64,000 nt of DNA from Phymatolithon calcareum (taxonomy: Eukaryota > Rhodophyta > Florideophyceae > Hapalidiales): contig OZ345374.1 of the NCBI GenBank assembly GCA_977006965.1, forward strand, positions 744,001-808,000. The letters run 5' to 3'. The translations under genes were made by a program, and so were the position numbers. The notes under the pieces are model-generated. The model worked only from the letters and a program-made list of their open reading frames with translations, did no database searches and was not told the DNA's origin. This document shows, one piece after another, positions 21,348-32,247 of the stretch (position 1 is its first letter; every line of letters begins with the position of its first letter).

Positions 21348-22028
21348 CGGCTTGTTGCACTTGGCAGGGCGAGCGAAACCCGGGGCAACGTGATGACCGA
21401 AACCTCACGAGGGAAGAGTCAATTAAGTACACGTATGCGTACGAAACTATGTCAGAGCCTATTGCAACAGTTGCCACAACACTGTCATCGCTGGCACATT
21501 GTGCATGGAAGGGTACGCGGGGCACACCCACGAATCGTCAGGGGACCTCCCGCCAAGTGCCTGAAACGGACCACTCGGACCACCAATAATTTCATTAGTG
21601 TTACTGTATGAGTGCACTAAATATTGAATTATTGAATTTTTTTCTTATTTCTTCCAAAAGTAATTAAATTTTAGATTCATCGCACTAGGCATTGGCGGGT
21701 ACCCGCCATGGGTAAATTTTGAATGGTAAAAGCTGTGTGGCCAAAAAGCACTAAATTTACGAAAAACCAACGAAAGTGCAGCTGTACTTTCGTTGTGCGT
21801 GTACTGTACAGTACAGTAGTAGAAAAACGCACAACTTCGAATGTATCAAATTCTGTTTAAGTATGAAAACAACGACTGAGATTGAATGATCTAGTGTAAT
21901 TTGCACATAGCAACCTGATTGGATATTTGAATATGCATATTGTCGTTCTGCTGTTTGCACAGTGTCATATCATAATCCAAAACGCTTTCATAGGTCACTG
22001 ATCCAAAAAAATTTTGGCTTTCTGAATA
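21348..22028. other. AT-rich intergenic region
   Basis: No gene. Contains a CTGTACAG palindrome (21804-21811) and promoter DNA for the NT-C2 gene. Confidence 0.45.
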
Positions 22029-22639
22029 CAGTCAAACCTGTGTACTGTAGATTTATATTTATGAAACTGTGTTTTTTACAAACAAGTGACGGAACTGGAT
22101 TTGCCAGACCATTTACCGAACCCCCTGATTGATTACATGTTTCGACCCTAATGCAGTACAGACAATCCTCCTGAACTGGACCTTCGAATTTAGAAAATCC
22201 TCGGTTTTCAGAATACAAGAGGCACCCACGAATACGATATCAGCACAAATATATCTAAATTTTAAGGTTCTTAGAAAATTCGATATCTGAATATCGTCAA
22301 TACCTGAGCCACGGTGCATGCATGAAATTTGTACACTTTTTTGAATCGGTTTCACGGAGCATCTTCAAGACGTGGGTGCTTTGCCGAGCCGCGAACAAGG
22401 TTGTTCAATTTCTAACATTGGTTTCCGGGCCAAGCACCCAACCTATCCTTCAACGAGGCGCATATCACCGCCAAATTGCCGGACATGGGGCATGTGTTAG
22501 CCATGTTGCCTGCATTTCCGGCTTTCGGCCATACATGTGTAACATTAGAGCAATCATACAAAATTCGAATCCAGAATATCCTTGGTATCTGGATATCAGA
22601 CCTTTTCACACTGGACATCCAGTTATCAAGGATTGACTG
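22029..22639. mobile_element. Pogo/Tc1-like non-autonomous element (putative MITE)
   Basis: The left end reads TA|CAGTCAAACCTG (22027 on). The right end, on the complement, reads TA|CAGTCAATCCTTG (22639 back). That gives terminal inverted repeats beginning CAGTCAA-x-CCT and TA dinucleotides on both sides, as expected for the pogo/mariner superfamily. The 611-bp interior has no ORF that looks like a transposase. The TIR match is short, so the call is moderate. Confidence 0.45.
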
Positions 22640-22769
22640 TACAGATTCTCGATGTTCGACGCAATGGTCTGGCGATCACTTTCCCTCTTTCGTTTGTAGC
22701 AACTACTCTTTCATATGCATGTTGATATGGCATTTGCCAGCTTTTTGCACGCCCTGTCCCCTTCATAAA

Positions 22770-24850
22770 TCGAACTAAATCCACGAGATGGCGTTCCACA
22801 AAGAGCAATCGCGGATGGCGAGTACAGTATTCCACACCGCCTTGATCTCTTCAAAGGAGGTCAACACCAGGGCCCTTGGGAGACACCCCCCACAGCGTTG
22901 CGCCAATCTCAAATTTTGTGCATTTGCCAACCGCACGCACACTTCACACCGGTTCCCAACCACTGATGGCTTTCACGCCTTTAAGCTGACCGTATGCCTC
23001 GCACATTTCCTGTACATAAATTTCCATCCTCGTCCATATCTCGCATCGAGTATTTACTGCGGCGGGCGGCGCGTGAGCAGTGCCATACTGCTGCACTCTA
23101 CGCTCTCATCGCTCACCCCTCACCGAAGCACCACGTTGGCCTCCAAGGTGCCCGTACACTCCAGCCGCGCTGCCTGAGACACTATCAACAAGTTTTTCGG
23201 CATCGATCGGCTCTGGGAAACACACGAATCGCGATAAGCGTGATCGACACGGATGCGTTGCGCGCCAGGCGGTGCCGCTTTATACTCCCACGCATGCGGT
23301 TCACAATCAATGCGGAGACGATGAGCGCTGCAATGAATCATATGCACGGTCCCACTGCGCCCGCAATAGCCTCGAACGCATGTATGTCGTTGTTGAGGGG
23401 TCTCACGCAACTCACAGTTGTGATAACATGCGTGCGCAGCGTGTCGTGAGCACCGGGTTATGGTGGAGTCGGAGAACACTCCCACCGCCACTCAATAGGA
23501 GTCGCGGCGCTCGCCGTTCAAGTAGAGCGACTGATCTCGACGTAGAGAATGGACGTCCGGACAGACTCGCGTATCAACCAGTCTGCAGAAATGCGCTCCT
23601 TGTCGCTTGTATGCCCTCTCGTGCAGTGATGGTGCTACCGCACAGCAGTCCCCGTCTCCGCGGTGAAGTTGGCGACAGCATCGGGATGGGTGTTCTGTCC
23701 GCTGAAGGTGCACGGTAGAACGTAGGGGAGATACGGCAAGTTGTGCGCGCCGGACGTGGTTGGGTATTCGCAAATAACGAAGACCGAGAGAGGCGAGGCA
23801 CGAAACGAGATGTGACACAAGATTTTCAGTTGGACACGAGCACGTCGAAATGATGTGCTCCTGGCTTGCATTGATCTCACATGTGAACGGCATCGATGCT
23901 CGCGCTGGCTCAGAGTTGTGGAATCGTTTGCTGGATCTGCGTATTGGACCATGGCCCCCGCACGGGTCTTCATGCGTCTGACAGGTATGCCCCAATTCTA
24001 GAGACAAGAGAAAATACATTTTGCCGGACACCGTCGTTCCTGCTGCGCTGCGCAAGTGACGCAATTCAGGTGACACAGCTGTCGGATTCGTTGCGCAGCC
24101 GTTTGCTATTTGCGTTCTGCAGGTGTTTCCCTCGTCACGCGCAGTTCGTCTGATGATCTGCCACGGCTGCGTGCCTCGTTCCCACTCCGCCGTCACAAGA
24201 TTGAGGGTGCCGGTGATGGTGGGCTGCTCGTGCGCGTCGTGCACAATGCTGAATTTCGAGGTTGGTCAAAGCATGTGGAGCAAGCGAGAATTACATTGAT
24301 GAATTTTTCTATACTGTACAGTACCTTCGAAATCCAAACCCCCACCCGCTGGTGCTCGATGGTGGACGCGTGATAATATCATGTTATCACGCGCCCACGC
24401 GCTAATGCGTGCAGTATGGCGCAGAAGTTAATCCGGATTGCGCTATATGTTATGCGCTCATTTGACCATTCGTTTCGCAATGCGCACATGCCATGTGCGT
24501 ATTGCGAACCGAATGGTCGCAGACTTGCGATCGGCATCTCGGAGCATACAATCTATGCTTCGGTTACTCACCGCGAGTCGGGCAGTTCTATAACGCACTT
24601 AAACGATCCAATGACGATCTCAGAAGCTCTTCTAGGGGCAATGTGACAGATCTATACCGCTAGGTGTACAACAAAATGCGCGAGAACATTCCTGATCAGA
24701 GCCTATTTTCAAAGATAGTAGTGCTGTACATCGACATCGCACAGTACAGGTGCGAATTAAAAACACCATTGACAAGAAGCGATTAACTGCGCATCATTGA
24801 TCATCAATATCTTGATGCCAAAAATTATCCCCGGTGCTCATATCAAAGCT
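22770..24850. repeat. Large duplicated segment, copy 1 (uninterrupted)
   Basis: Shares long near-identical runs with 45410-47394 and 53953-54083, in the same order and orientation. The left-most match is the AATCCACGAGATGG region and the right-most is AAAGCTAG. This copy keeps the empty site (around 24713-24732) where copy 2 carries a 6.56-kb nested transposon insertion. Both copies include a short inverted motif at the GTGATAATATCATG region (24367-24391). Confidence 0.85.
22775..23990 (-). pseudogene. Decayed gene of unknown three-copy family, copy 1
   Basis: Minus-strand relic with homologous relics at 45349-46650 and, more diverged, 43341-44475. Conserved patches run in translation order: a patch with SGAHNLPYLPYVLPCTFSGQ and NTHPDAVANFT; a hydrophobic ALIVSALIVNRMR followed by an ARNA block; AAGVYGHLGG; and a C-terminal patch with EEIKAVWNT and LLFVERHLVDLVRF. 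The patches are in different frames, so several indels or unrecognised introns separate them. The hydrophobic patch followed by basic residues suggests a single-pass membrane protein. I do not recognise the family. Plus-strand ORFs over the same DNA are not conserved between copies. Confidence 0.5.
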
Positions 24851-26084
24851 AGTGCCAATGCTGTATACAGCATTGTTGTACACCTGCCAGGTTGTTTGAA
24901 TCGCGTGACTTGTATTTGAATTCCCGCGCAGCCGCAAGGCAATGATTTTCACGACCGACGAAGTTACGCGGACAACGAGAAGTCGCGGTTTTTCTTGTCA
25001 GTTCGATTTACGCACGGCGTTCAAGGAGCTGAAGGATTGCGCGCGCGTCATGTGCGCGTGTTTGGCGCTAATACGTCTTTCGCCCTGAATTCGGGTGTCG
25101 AATTGTGCGTACCGGCGCTGGCGACGCTTGTTCGTGCTGTTGTCATGCAAGTTTAGATTTGGAAGAGTCACCGAATTCCGTTCACTTTACGCGGCAATTG
25201 CAACGGGATGACTTATCGCAATTGCGCAATCGAGCTATATTTCAATGTTTTTATTTCTGATTATACTCTTGTTTTTATGTTCTGCAAATCGTCCTTGGGG
25301 CCGGAAATAAGTGTGGCGGATATGCGTGGCGCGCTTTCGCGCTCTTCACACACACTATGAATTCGAAGCTCCTGGTCTCGCGTGAGCTGTTCCGTGGCAC
25401 CTGTTCATGCGTAAGTTTACGGCTCGCGCCTGGCCGATGTAAAAGGAGCAAGGTGTACCAACGTGTCCTTAGGTTTTGAAGACACAGACGATATCGCAAG
25501 TAAATTGTTGTTCATTGCAACTGTTTCTCAGCTCTTCCCGTGCGGAGCTGTAGCTATTCGTCTTACCGCTCAACTTCTACCGGAGCACCTTCGGTCCTCG
25601 TGGATCGAAGTCAGAGCATTTACAGTTTGGGACTCAAGACCGTCTCAATCGACAACTGCACTCACATGGCACTATAGCTCCAATTACTGGAGCAACAGAA
25701 GGGGACCTGCATCACAGCTGGTACCGGCTGTTCTTGTTTTGAACGATTGGAACACGCCAACATTTCTTTGCTGTACAGTAGGATGGATTGGAAAAGTTCC
25801 AACGCTGCAACTGAAAATCCAGCAGAAACAATAGTCCTTGATATCATAATATCCACTTTTTGTAAAGTTTGAAGGGTATCATATTATGATACCCTTCAAA
25901 CTTTACAAAAAATGGATTTTCGAATACTGTACACCTGTACACATAATTATGTCGAGTGAAACAATACGAACGGATCATACCCCCGTTGGCGAGATCGGCA
26001 TGAAAGTGACTCTCAACCTGCGCGCTGCCGTACAGTTCGGACCGGAGTAACCTCAAAGCCCACCGAGCGACCTACCGTCACGCC
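24851..26084. other. Upstream region of the Sel1/membrane protein gene
   Basis: No recognised gene. It includes an 18-bp palindrome AATGCTGTATACAGCATT near 24856-24873 and CTGTACAG at 25771-25778. From about 25785 onward the DNA is shared with the upstream region of the second gene copy (63118-63350). Confidence 0.5.
25857..25911. repeat. Perfect 26-bp inverted repeat with 3-bp loop
   Basis: Arms 25857-25882 and 25886-25911 are exact reverse complements around ATT. The homologous place upstream of copy 2 (about 63185-63215) keeps only the right-hand arm, so the left arm was gained here or lost there. Confidence 0.9.
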
Positions 26085-29000
26085 ATGTCCAAATGCTGCT
26101 GCTGCACCGATGCTCCGTCACTGGCGGACGACCCAAGAGTTATATTCTCCATCTACTTCATCGCCTTCATTCCGCTCGCGTTCATTTACGGCCTAGACTT
26201 CATCACCGATAAGTGGAGGCCGATCCGTGACACCCGTCGCAATGGAAAGATACAGTTATTCTTCTCATTGCCTTCTTTGGGGTGCATCATCTATTACATC
26301 GATCTCCAAATCAAGAACAAAGACTACAAGGAAGCTGCGGCGGCAATCGCCGTGGCCGTGTTCAACAGTTACCACGTTTTACGTACAGTATGGGGACTCA
26401 TTCTACTGTACGAATTCCGGAACTGGAACATTTCTGCTCTCAGATGTCTTGTCAGGCTGGGTTATAGTGCTCCTCGCTATGACTATTCTTACGATGTCGC
26501 GAGCATGCTTTCGGAAATGAAGGCCTACCGCCCTCTTTTCCGCCTGGCCGAGAAACTGAAGACCAGCTTTGGTTTTGTGTGCAGATGGTTGTATTCCTGG
26601 AGACGGTGTACCTCCCTTTCGTCCGTCTCAACCGAATCGAATTCTTCTTCGTCTGCACGTATTGACGACATGATGTACGAAAATCGGACTTGTTCATCTC
26701 GTCTTTCTACTGTTCTGCAGCTCGTGAAGAACAATTGTTCGTATCGTCTTTATACTGTCCTTTTTTTCATGAAGAACAATGGGCCGCACTTTTACAACTG
26801 GGTTATGGGGAACATGGAAGAGGATGAATTTTCAAGTGCCGAGTCTTTGGAGGATATCGAGAGGACTGTGGATTATCACATGGTCGTCAATAGCTCACTT
26901 ATTGACAACGAATTCTCCAATGCCGAGCTTCCCGTACGACTTGTACCATTCTCCCGAGTGCGTCACAACGACGTGGAGAGACACAGCGCAATGGCACGCA
27001 TTGCCGCATCTTTTCTGAAGTCGACAAAGCCTGAAGAGTGCTCTGTTCGATGGCTCGTATCGTTTCTCGCACGATTTGGGTACGAATGGCTCGCTGATAC
27101 CAGAGGTTTAGGTTTGAAGGATACTGAGTCAGGAACAGATTCGCAGAGAGAGAAACGGAAGATGTCCCAACATCTCGCTATTGTCGTATCTGCACACACA
27201 ACTCAAGGATTCGTAGAAAATAATGGATCTACTGAGAAGTTTGTCACATTATTCCCTCCATATCACGACTACTGCACGGGTTATAGATATTCCAACGTTG
27301 CACCTTTCGATATCACGGAGCGATGCATGCTTCCTTTCAAAATGAATGGAAGATTTGGAAGGTATTTCTACTTCCAGGATCTTGAGGCGACTATCAGAGA
27401 TGCGGCCAAAGATGATTGGCACAAGAAATCTTTGAATGAGCTCCGTGATAAACAGCGTACTGCTGTTGAAAATGTCACGCCTCAGCAGCTGCTCTATTTT
27501 GCATCGCTCATGGAAAACGCCATCCCTTCTGGAAACGAACACGACTGGGTGTTTGGGAAAAATGGTGGTACTGTGAACTGGGGACGCGAAAATGCACGGC
27601 TAAATACTCTCATGTACCAGCTTGGTAACGACATTGGGGAAGACCAAGAAGATTTCCTTCAGCCTCTACCAGTGCGAAAAGAGGTGCTGTCTTATCTCCT
27701 CTGGGAGACCAACCCCAACTGTCTGATGCTTCAGACAAACGTTCATGTGGACAATTGTCTTGCATTGGAGTACGGAAATAGACATGGCTTGTATCTGGAA
27801 GAAAACAATTGGAATTCTCATGTCGGTGAACCTGAGCTCGCAATATCGGTGTTTGAGAAACAGTACGATCTTGAAATGAAGCGACTACGACTAGACCTAG
27901 GGGATCCACGGACAACAACGTTTGAGTCGATGTCGCAGGATATCCCTCGCTTCATTGGATCTGTGGCAGAGACTGTGAGAAGTATTTTGGCATCATGGGT
28001 TGCTGAAACTGATACGGAAGCGGCGGGATGGAACGCAAATATCGCACCAGTCGGTATCAGATTCTTGTGCAGCAAACAACTATGCACTGCATTCTCCGCA
28101 AATTATTTTCTTGATGCAGAAATGCGAAGTTTGTGCATGCGGCTTGTTTGGGAAGTTCAGGCACATTTACAGTGGAGGGTCGAAGGAGAGGTCGGACGGA
28201 AAGCCGAAGATATTCGTCAGTCGCCGTTCCTAATCATGCTCTTCATTCTTGGATTTCCAGGCTTGAAAATGGAAAGAACAAAGGATAAGAGCGCTTTCTC
28301 AGATTCAAGTCATGGAAACCTCTCAATCGAGTTTGAAGATTGTATCATAGTGAAGCCAGTTGCCGGTCCCCAGGCACTCCACATTTTGTTCACATGTGAC
28401 CAAGAGTCCGAAACAATGTCGGTCATCTTCTGTCCAGAGTGTCCGGTTTTCAACTGGCAAGAGTGGAAAGACGCTGTCATGGGGAGGCTTGCTGCCCAAA
28501 AGGATTGGCGATCGAGTCGACTATTTTCGAGAAATGAACTGCTTCGAACAGAGGCAAATCATTCAAATATTTGTTCTCCTGTGAAGTACATTGCCCCAGA
28601 AACGCTTGGAAAAGACTACGGGTTAAAGTATTGGTCCGGGTGGCCACCGTTTATGCCCCAGATTGCCGAATTTGAGATACGAAACTTGGTCGAGGAGAAA
28701 TATGGGTCGAGGGATTCGGAAGCTATGGAACATAAGTCTATTGAATGCATTGGCGCTCTGAATGCCGCTATGGATATTCATTTCCGGGAGAGAAATATGT
28801 ATTTAGATGGACATCAAGCGATGGAAGAAGGCCGTGTGGATGATGCCCTAAAACTATTTGGACGCTGTATTTTGGAACATGGCCACAGAGAAGCACTAAA
28901 AGATGCTTTTGGTCTCGTCATCAGGAGAAGCCCAGTATGCGACACACAACTGGTTGTCCTGGAGACGGCGATGGATGCACAATTCAAGAATCTTGTGAAT

Positions 29001-30257
29001 CGAAGCCATATCGAGGAGCTCAACAGACAAGTCGACGAGATTGATCTTGAAATGCTTTCGGATTACTTCGGGCGCATTTTCGAGCAAACGAGAACCGAAG
29101 ACGCACTGAAGAAAAAGGCACTGGCACTATTTTACAAAAATAGAGCAAATAAGGCGGTGTCCGAGGAAGCGATTCAAGCCATTGAAGCCTTCATCGCGAA
29201 TGAGGGTAAGAGAATTTCAAATTCGCCGCTTCTTTTTTACCTTGCCATCGCACACCAAAGTCGTTTCCACGAATCGAAGGATGCAGCAGATCAGAAGACT
29301 GCGGCCAAATATTTACAGCGCTCGGGTGACCGTCGCTATTTCGATCCTAGCGATTATTTTGCATTGAACGTCGGTTACTTGCTCGAGAAAGGGTGCTTTG
29401 TAGGCCGCGACGCAAAACGCAGGAACGCAATGATGGAGACACTTTGTGAAGAGGTAGCGTGCGAGGGTGAGAAAATGCTTCGCGCAATGGTTGATCGACT
29501 TTTCGTGAAACCATCAACATCTGAGGAAGGTACGAATGAAGTCGATGGACATGAGCGAGTTTTCGGCATAGGCGTACATCCAAAGCACGCCATGGCATTA
29601 TACAATGAACTGTATGACGACCGATATGCATCCAAAAATCGTATAGGTCTAATATATCACAAGGGAGCTACTGGTGTGTCAGCGAATGCATCGGCGGCGG
29701 AGGAACAGTATTCAGATGCCATAGAACGGGGAAACGAGGACGCATTGTGCAACATGGGTGTTCTGAAGTATGGCACTACCGGACACGAAGCTGGCATGCC
29801 GTATCTGAATAGGGCTGTGGAAGCAGGAAGCAGCACTGGAATGAATAATCTCGCGGTTGCTTACGAGCTTGGAAGGGGCGTCAATCGAAATGCTATGGAG
29901 GCTGAGAGACTTTACAAGCAAGCTATTAAAGTGGATAAGAACCCAATTGCGATTTACAATCTTGCAGTTTTGTACATGTGGGGAGACCCTGAAGTTCGAA
30001 ATTGTGAAAGCCTCTGCGAGTTGCAGAACATGTTCTCCGAGCTTATAGCCCCAGAAGCGGAGCTTGAGCCTATGTACACTCTCCAAGATCAAGTGAGAAG
30101 ATTTTTCGTAATGAGAAACAGCGAAATGGAGCCTGTTTTGTCACGGAGAGTGGAAGTTGAAGAATTGGATGATTGTCTTGCCTATGTGAAGATTCTCGAA
30201 ACTGGTGGGGAAGAAATCGTGGGTTCTGATCAAGAAGGTGTAGAGGCTTGCGCTTAG
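26085..30257 (+). CDS. Large membrane protein with C-terminal Sel1/TPR-like repeats (amplified family)
   Basis: Intronless 1390-residue protein of unknown function. The N-terminus has a Cys run (KCCCCTD) that could be lipidated. Three hydrophobic helices follow at about residues 18-40, 65-85 and 95-118 (IFSIYFIAFIPLAFIYGL; LFFSLPSLGCIIYYI; AIAVAVFNSYHVLRTVWGLILL). A Ser-rich linker near 180-205 leads into a long soluble region without recognised motifs. From about 920 the protein is helical, and 1180-1310 contains Sel1-like repeats: EEQYSDAIERGNEDALCNMGVL, NRAVEAGSSTGMNNLAVAYELGRGV, then AERLYKQAI...AIYNLAVLYMWG (each quoted only in part). Sel1/TPR repeats form superhelical scaffolds for protein partners. 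A tethered cytosolic scaffold at an internal or plasma membrane is the likely architecture. The 5' region and first 216 codons recur at 63118-64000. The start is supported by conservation of the ATG and leader between copies. Confidence 0.75.
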   Translation: MSKCCCCTDAPSLADDPRVIFSIYFIAFIPLAFIYGLDFITDKWRPIRDTRRNGKIQLFFSLPSLGCIIYYIDLQIKNKDYKEAAAAIAVAVFNSYHVLRTVWGLILLYEFRNWNISALRCLVRLGYSAPRYDYSYDVASMLSEMKAYRPLFRLAEKLKTSFGFVCRWLYSWRRCTSLSSVSTESNSSSSARIDDMMYENRTCSSRLSTVLQLVKNNCSYRLYTVLFFMKNNGPHFYNWVMGNMEEDEFSSAESLEDIERTVDYHMVVNSSLIDNEFSNAELPVRLVPFSRVRHNDVERHSAMARIAASFLKSTKPEECSVRWLVSFLARFGYEWLADTRGLGLKDTESGTDSQREKRKMSQHLAIVVSAHTTQGFVENNGSTEKFVTLFPPYHDYCTGYRYSNVAPFDITERCMLPFKMNGRFGRYFYFQDLEATIRDAAKDDWHKKSLNELRDKQRTAVENVTPQQLLYFASLMENAIPSGNEHDWVFGKNGGTVNWGRENARLNTLMYQLGNDIGEDQEDFLQPLPVRKEVLSYLLWETNPNCLMLQTNVHVDNCLALEYGNRHGLYLEENNWNSHVGEPELAISVFEKQYDLEMKRLRLDLGDPRTTTFESMSQDIPRFIGSVAETVRSILASWVAETDTEAAGWNANIAPVGIRFLCSKQLCTAFSANYFLDAEMRSLCMRLVWEVQAHLQWRVEGEVGRKAEDIRQSPFLIMLFILGFPGLKMERTKDKSAFSDSSHGNLSIEFEDCIIVKPVAGPQALHILFTCDQESETMSVIFCPECPVFNWQEWKDAVMGRLAAQKDWRSSRLFSRNELLRTEANHSNICSPVKYIAPETLGKDYGLKYWSGWPPFMPQIAEFEIRNLVEEKYGSRDSEAMEHKSIECIGALNAAMDIHFRERNMYLDGHQAMEEGRVDDALKLFGRCILEHGHREALKDAFGLVIRRSPVCDTQLVVLETAMDAQFKNLVNRSHIEELNRQVDEIDLEMLSDYFGRIFEQTRTEDALKKKALALFYKNRANKAVSEEAIQAIEAFIANEGKRISNSPLLFYLAIAHQSRFHESKDAADQKTAAKYLQRSGDRRYFDPSDYFALNVGYLLEKGCFVGRDAKRRNAMMETLCEEVACEGEKMLRAMVDRLFVKPSTSEEGTNEVDGHERVFGIGVHPKHAMALYNELYDDRYASKNRIGLIYHKGATGVSANASAAEEQYSDAIERGNEDALCNMGVLKYGTTGHEAGMPYLNRAVEAGSSTGMNNLAVAYELGRGVNRNAMEAERLYKQAIKVDKNPIAIYNLAVLYMWGDPEVRNCESLCELQNMFSELIAPEAELEPMYTLQDQVRRFFVMRNSEMEPVLSRRVEVEELDDCLAYVKILETGGEEIVGSDQEGVEACA

Positions 30258-30636
30258 TTACCTTTCGTCTGTTTTCATAAGCTTAGTGCAGTAATTGTTC
30301 AGGATGACAAACAGACACATGCGATACGCATAATAAATCGAACCGCTCCGTGCTGGGCGTCCATATAGATGATAATATCATGCTAAAATTTTTTGCCAAT
30401 GTCCTCTTTTCATTAGTTTGCAGGGCAGGGCACCATTGGTGACGCCGAAGACAGTCGGTGAAGAGCTCTAGATCAAGGCCACAAGGAATTTGCCCTTGAG
30501 AAAACTTATATGTCGAATCTGATACCAAGACGATTTGTTTATAGAAAGGTGGCAGATATATTGATAGTACACGACACATTATTTCCTCCGTTTCATGTAT
30601 GTCCAGGTTTAGGTTTGGAAACCAGCGCTGTCGTGT
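30258..30636. other. 3' flank, nothing recognised
   Basis: Short non-coding stretch after the Sel1-repeat gene. Confidence 0.4.
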
Positions 30637-31442
30637 TTGAAGGAAAGACGAGAGGGAGAGAAGGGTTTGACCGGACCGAACGGACCACAAACGAAAAAAG
30701 ACAAGTTTCCGGCGCGGGCGCGGGCGCCCGCGCCGGCGCAAGTGGCCGCAGCGATAAAGCTGCACAAAGCGCTCCTTCCGACGGTAATCCCGCCGGAAAT
30801 GGCGGACGCGATCGTGAACGCGCACTCCAGGGACTTGGCGAATCGAGAACTTGCCACACATGAAATGCCAGACCCAAGCCCGCCGTTGCAAGATTTCGAG
30901 AAAATCTTGCGAATTTAAGCGGATTTGATACAGGCCGGCTATCATACCGGTCCGGCCCGTTCACCTGTGCGTCACAGATAGGAACCAAGAGCTCAGTCAG
31001 GAATTTTTCCCCGCTACAGTGCAGGGTTTTTTTGAACTTGCAAGAGCTGTGATCCGGCCTCCCCATGGGAGAAGACTATCACCTTCTGGTAGTATGGTAG
31101 TACATGGATTCCGCCCTGAGTGGTGTGCCGCAACGCTCAAGGAAGCTGGGAGAGAAGACAGAAGAAGATGAAAGAAGGCAGCGAGATGACTAGCTACCGT
31201 GAGCGTCCTAAATGGTTTCCAACCCGGGGCATCCCTTTGAAGGACGGCGACTGAAGATTGGCTATGTAGCGATATAGATGTTAAGCTTCCCCAAGGTCTG
31301 CACATTGTGCAGCTTGGGCAGCTGTTGTGACATCAAGTACCACTCGTATCTGTTAAGTCTACTGGAGCCGTAAGGATGTGGAGTTGTTTACCAGCTCTGA
31401 TAAATCCCGTAATAAAAGAAAGAAAGAAAGAAAGAAGGAAAG
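30637..31442 (+). mobile_element. Possible truncated retroelement with (GAAA)n tail
   Basis: A 93-codon ORF at 30637-30918 reads like the end of a protein, with an Ala/Pro/Arg-rich segment and then an acidic helical tail. A second open stretch follows in another frame (about 30945-31165). The segment ends in TAATAAAAGAAAGAAAGAAAG at 31410-31442. An ORF relic followed by a short simple-sequence tail after AATAAA is typical of a LINE or other retrotransposed 3' end. No catalytic motif is visible, so the element class is uncertain. Confidence 0.3.
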
Positions 31443-31567
31443 ACTGCATCGTACGGTTTGGGATAGCGAGGCAGGGTTGGAGACTGCCTTAGGGTTCGAT
31501 TCGCACGGATTACGGATCAATCCGTTCACTCTATTTGCCCAATTTTCAATTCGTTATCCGATCAAAT

Positions 31568-31613
31568 GACTTAAAATTTTCGTGTAATCTAGATTATACG
31601 AAAATTTTAAGTC
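31568..31613. repeat. 46-bp palindrome, first of an adjacent pair
   Basis: Arms 31568-31590 and 31591-31613 are complementary with one mismatch and no loop, centred on TCTAGA. Confidence 0.9.
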
Positions 31614-31659
31614 CAAATGTTTCGGGATGTGGAGAGTTCTCCACATCCCGAAACATTTG
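31614..31659. repeat. 46-bp palindrome, second of an adjacent pair
   Basis: Perfect 22-bp arms (31614-31635, 31638-31659) flank a GT loop. It abuts the preceding palindrome with no spacer, so two potential cruciforms sit side by side. Confidence 0.9.
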
Positions 31660-32247
31660 AACTTTTCGTTTTCTATTCATTTGCTGCCCGCTCTACTTTC
31701 TGAACTATACAGAAATCCAGTATCCGAATGAATCATGCTATTCAAAATTTTAGACGATCTGGATTTCTGTCGAAGCCAACAGAAATGGTTTTCTATATTT
31801 TTTTGAGATTAAATTCTTGAGCAACGTCCCGTTTGGGGAAAATGTGAATATAAAATGATTTTAAAGTCAAATATCAACATTAAAAACGTCCTAAATAAGA
31901 ATTTCTGTGCCAAGCATCCAGTGCGAGTCCAATGCACCTGTCAGCATGGAATCCGTTTTTCATTCAGTACATTAGTTGTGTGAAAGCTTTCCATCCGCGT
32001 ATGAGCTTCAGCTGTGTACAATCCTGTCCGGTTTTTGATCGCGCTCTTCAGACCCTCTTTCAAAGATGAGTCTATTATCAGAAGCCCCTCAGAAATAACA
32101 TCCAATAAGGGGGTGAATTTTGTACCAGATTGGACGGATTGCTGCATTAGTCCATCCGAATTGACGCACTGGACTGCCTGCCCTATTACACTTTGTGCAA
32201 ATTCTGCAGTTTTTTCGAAACATTAAAGCGAGGCTTTGGGACATTGC
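31660..32247. other. AT-rich DNA, nothing recognised
   Basis: Low-complexity AT-rich sequence with small ORFs only. It ends at the solo LTR's ATTGC target duplication. Confidence 0.4.

Noticed and set aside
30593-31066. 157-codon minus-strand ORF with Ala/Pro/Arg repeats
   Set aside because: Low-complexity GC-rich shadow of the plus-strand 93-codon ORF. No motif on either side supports it.
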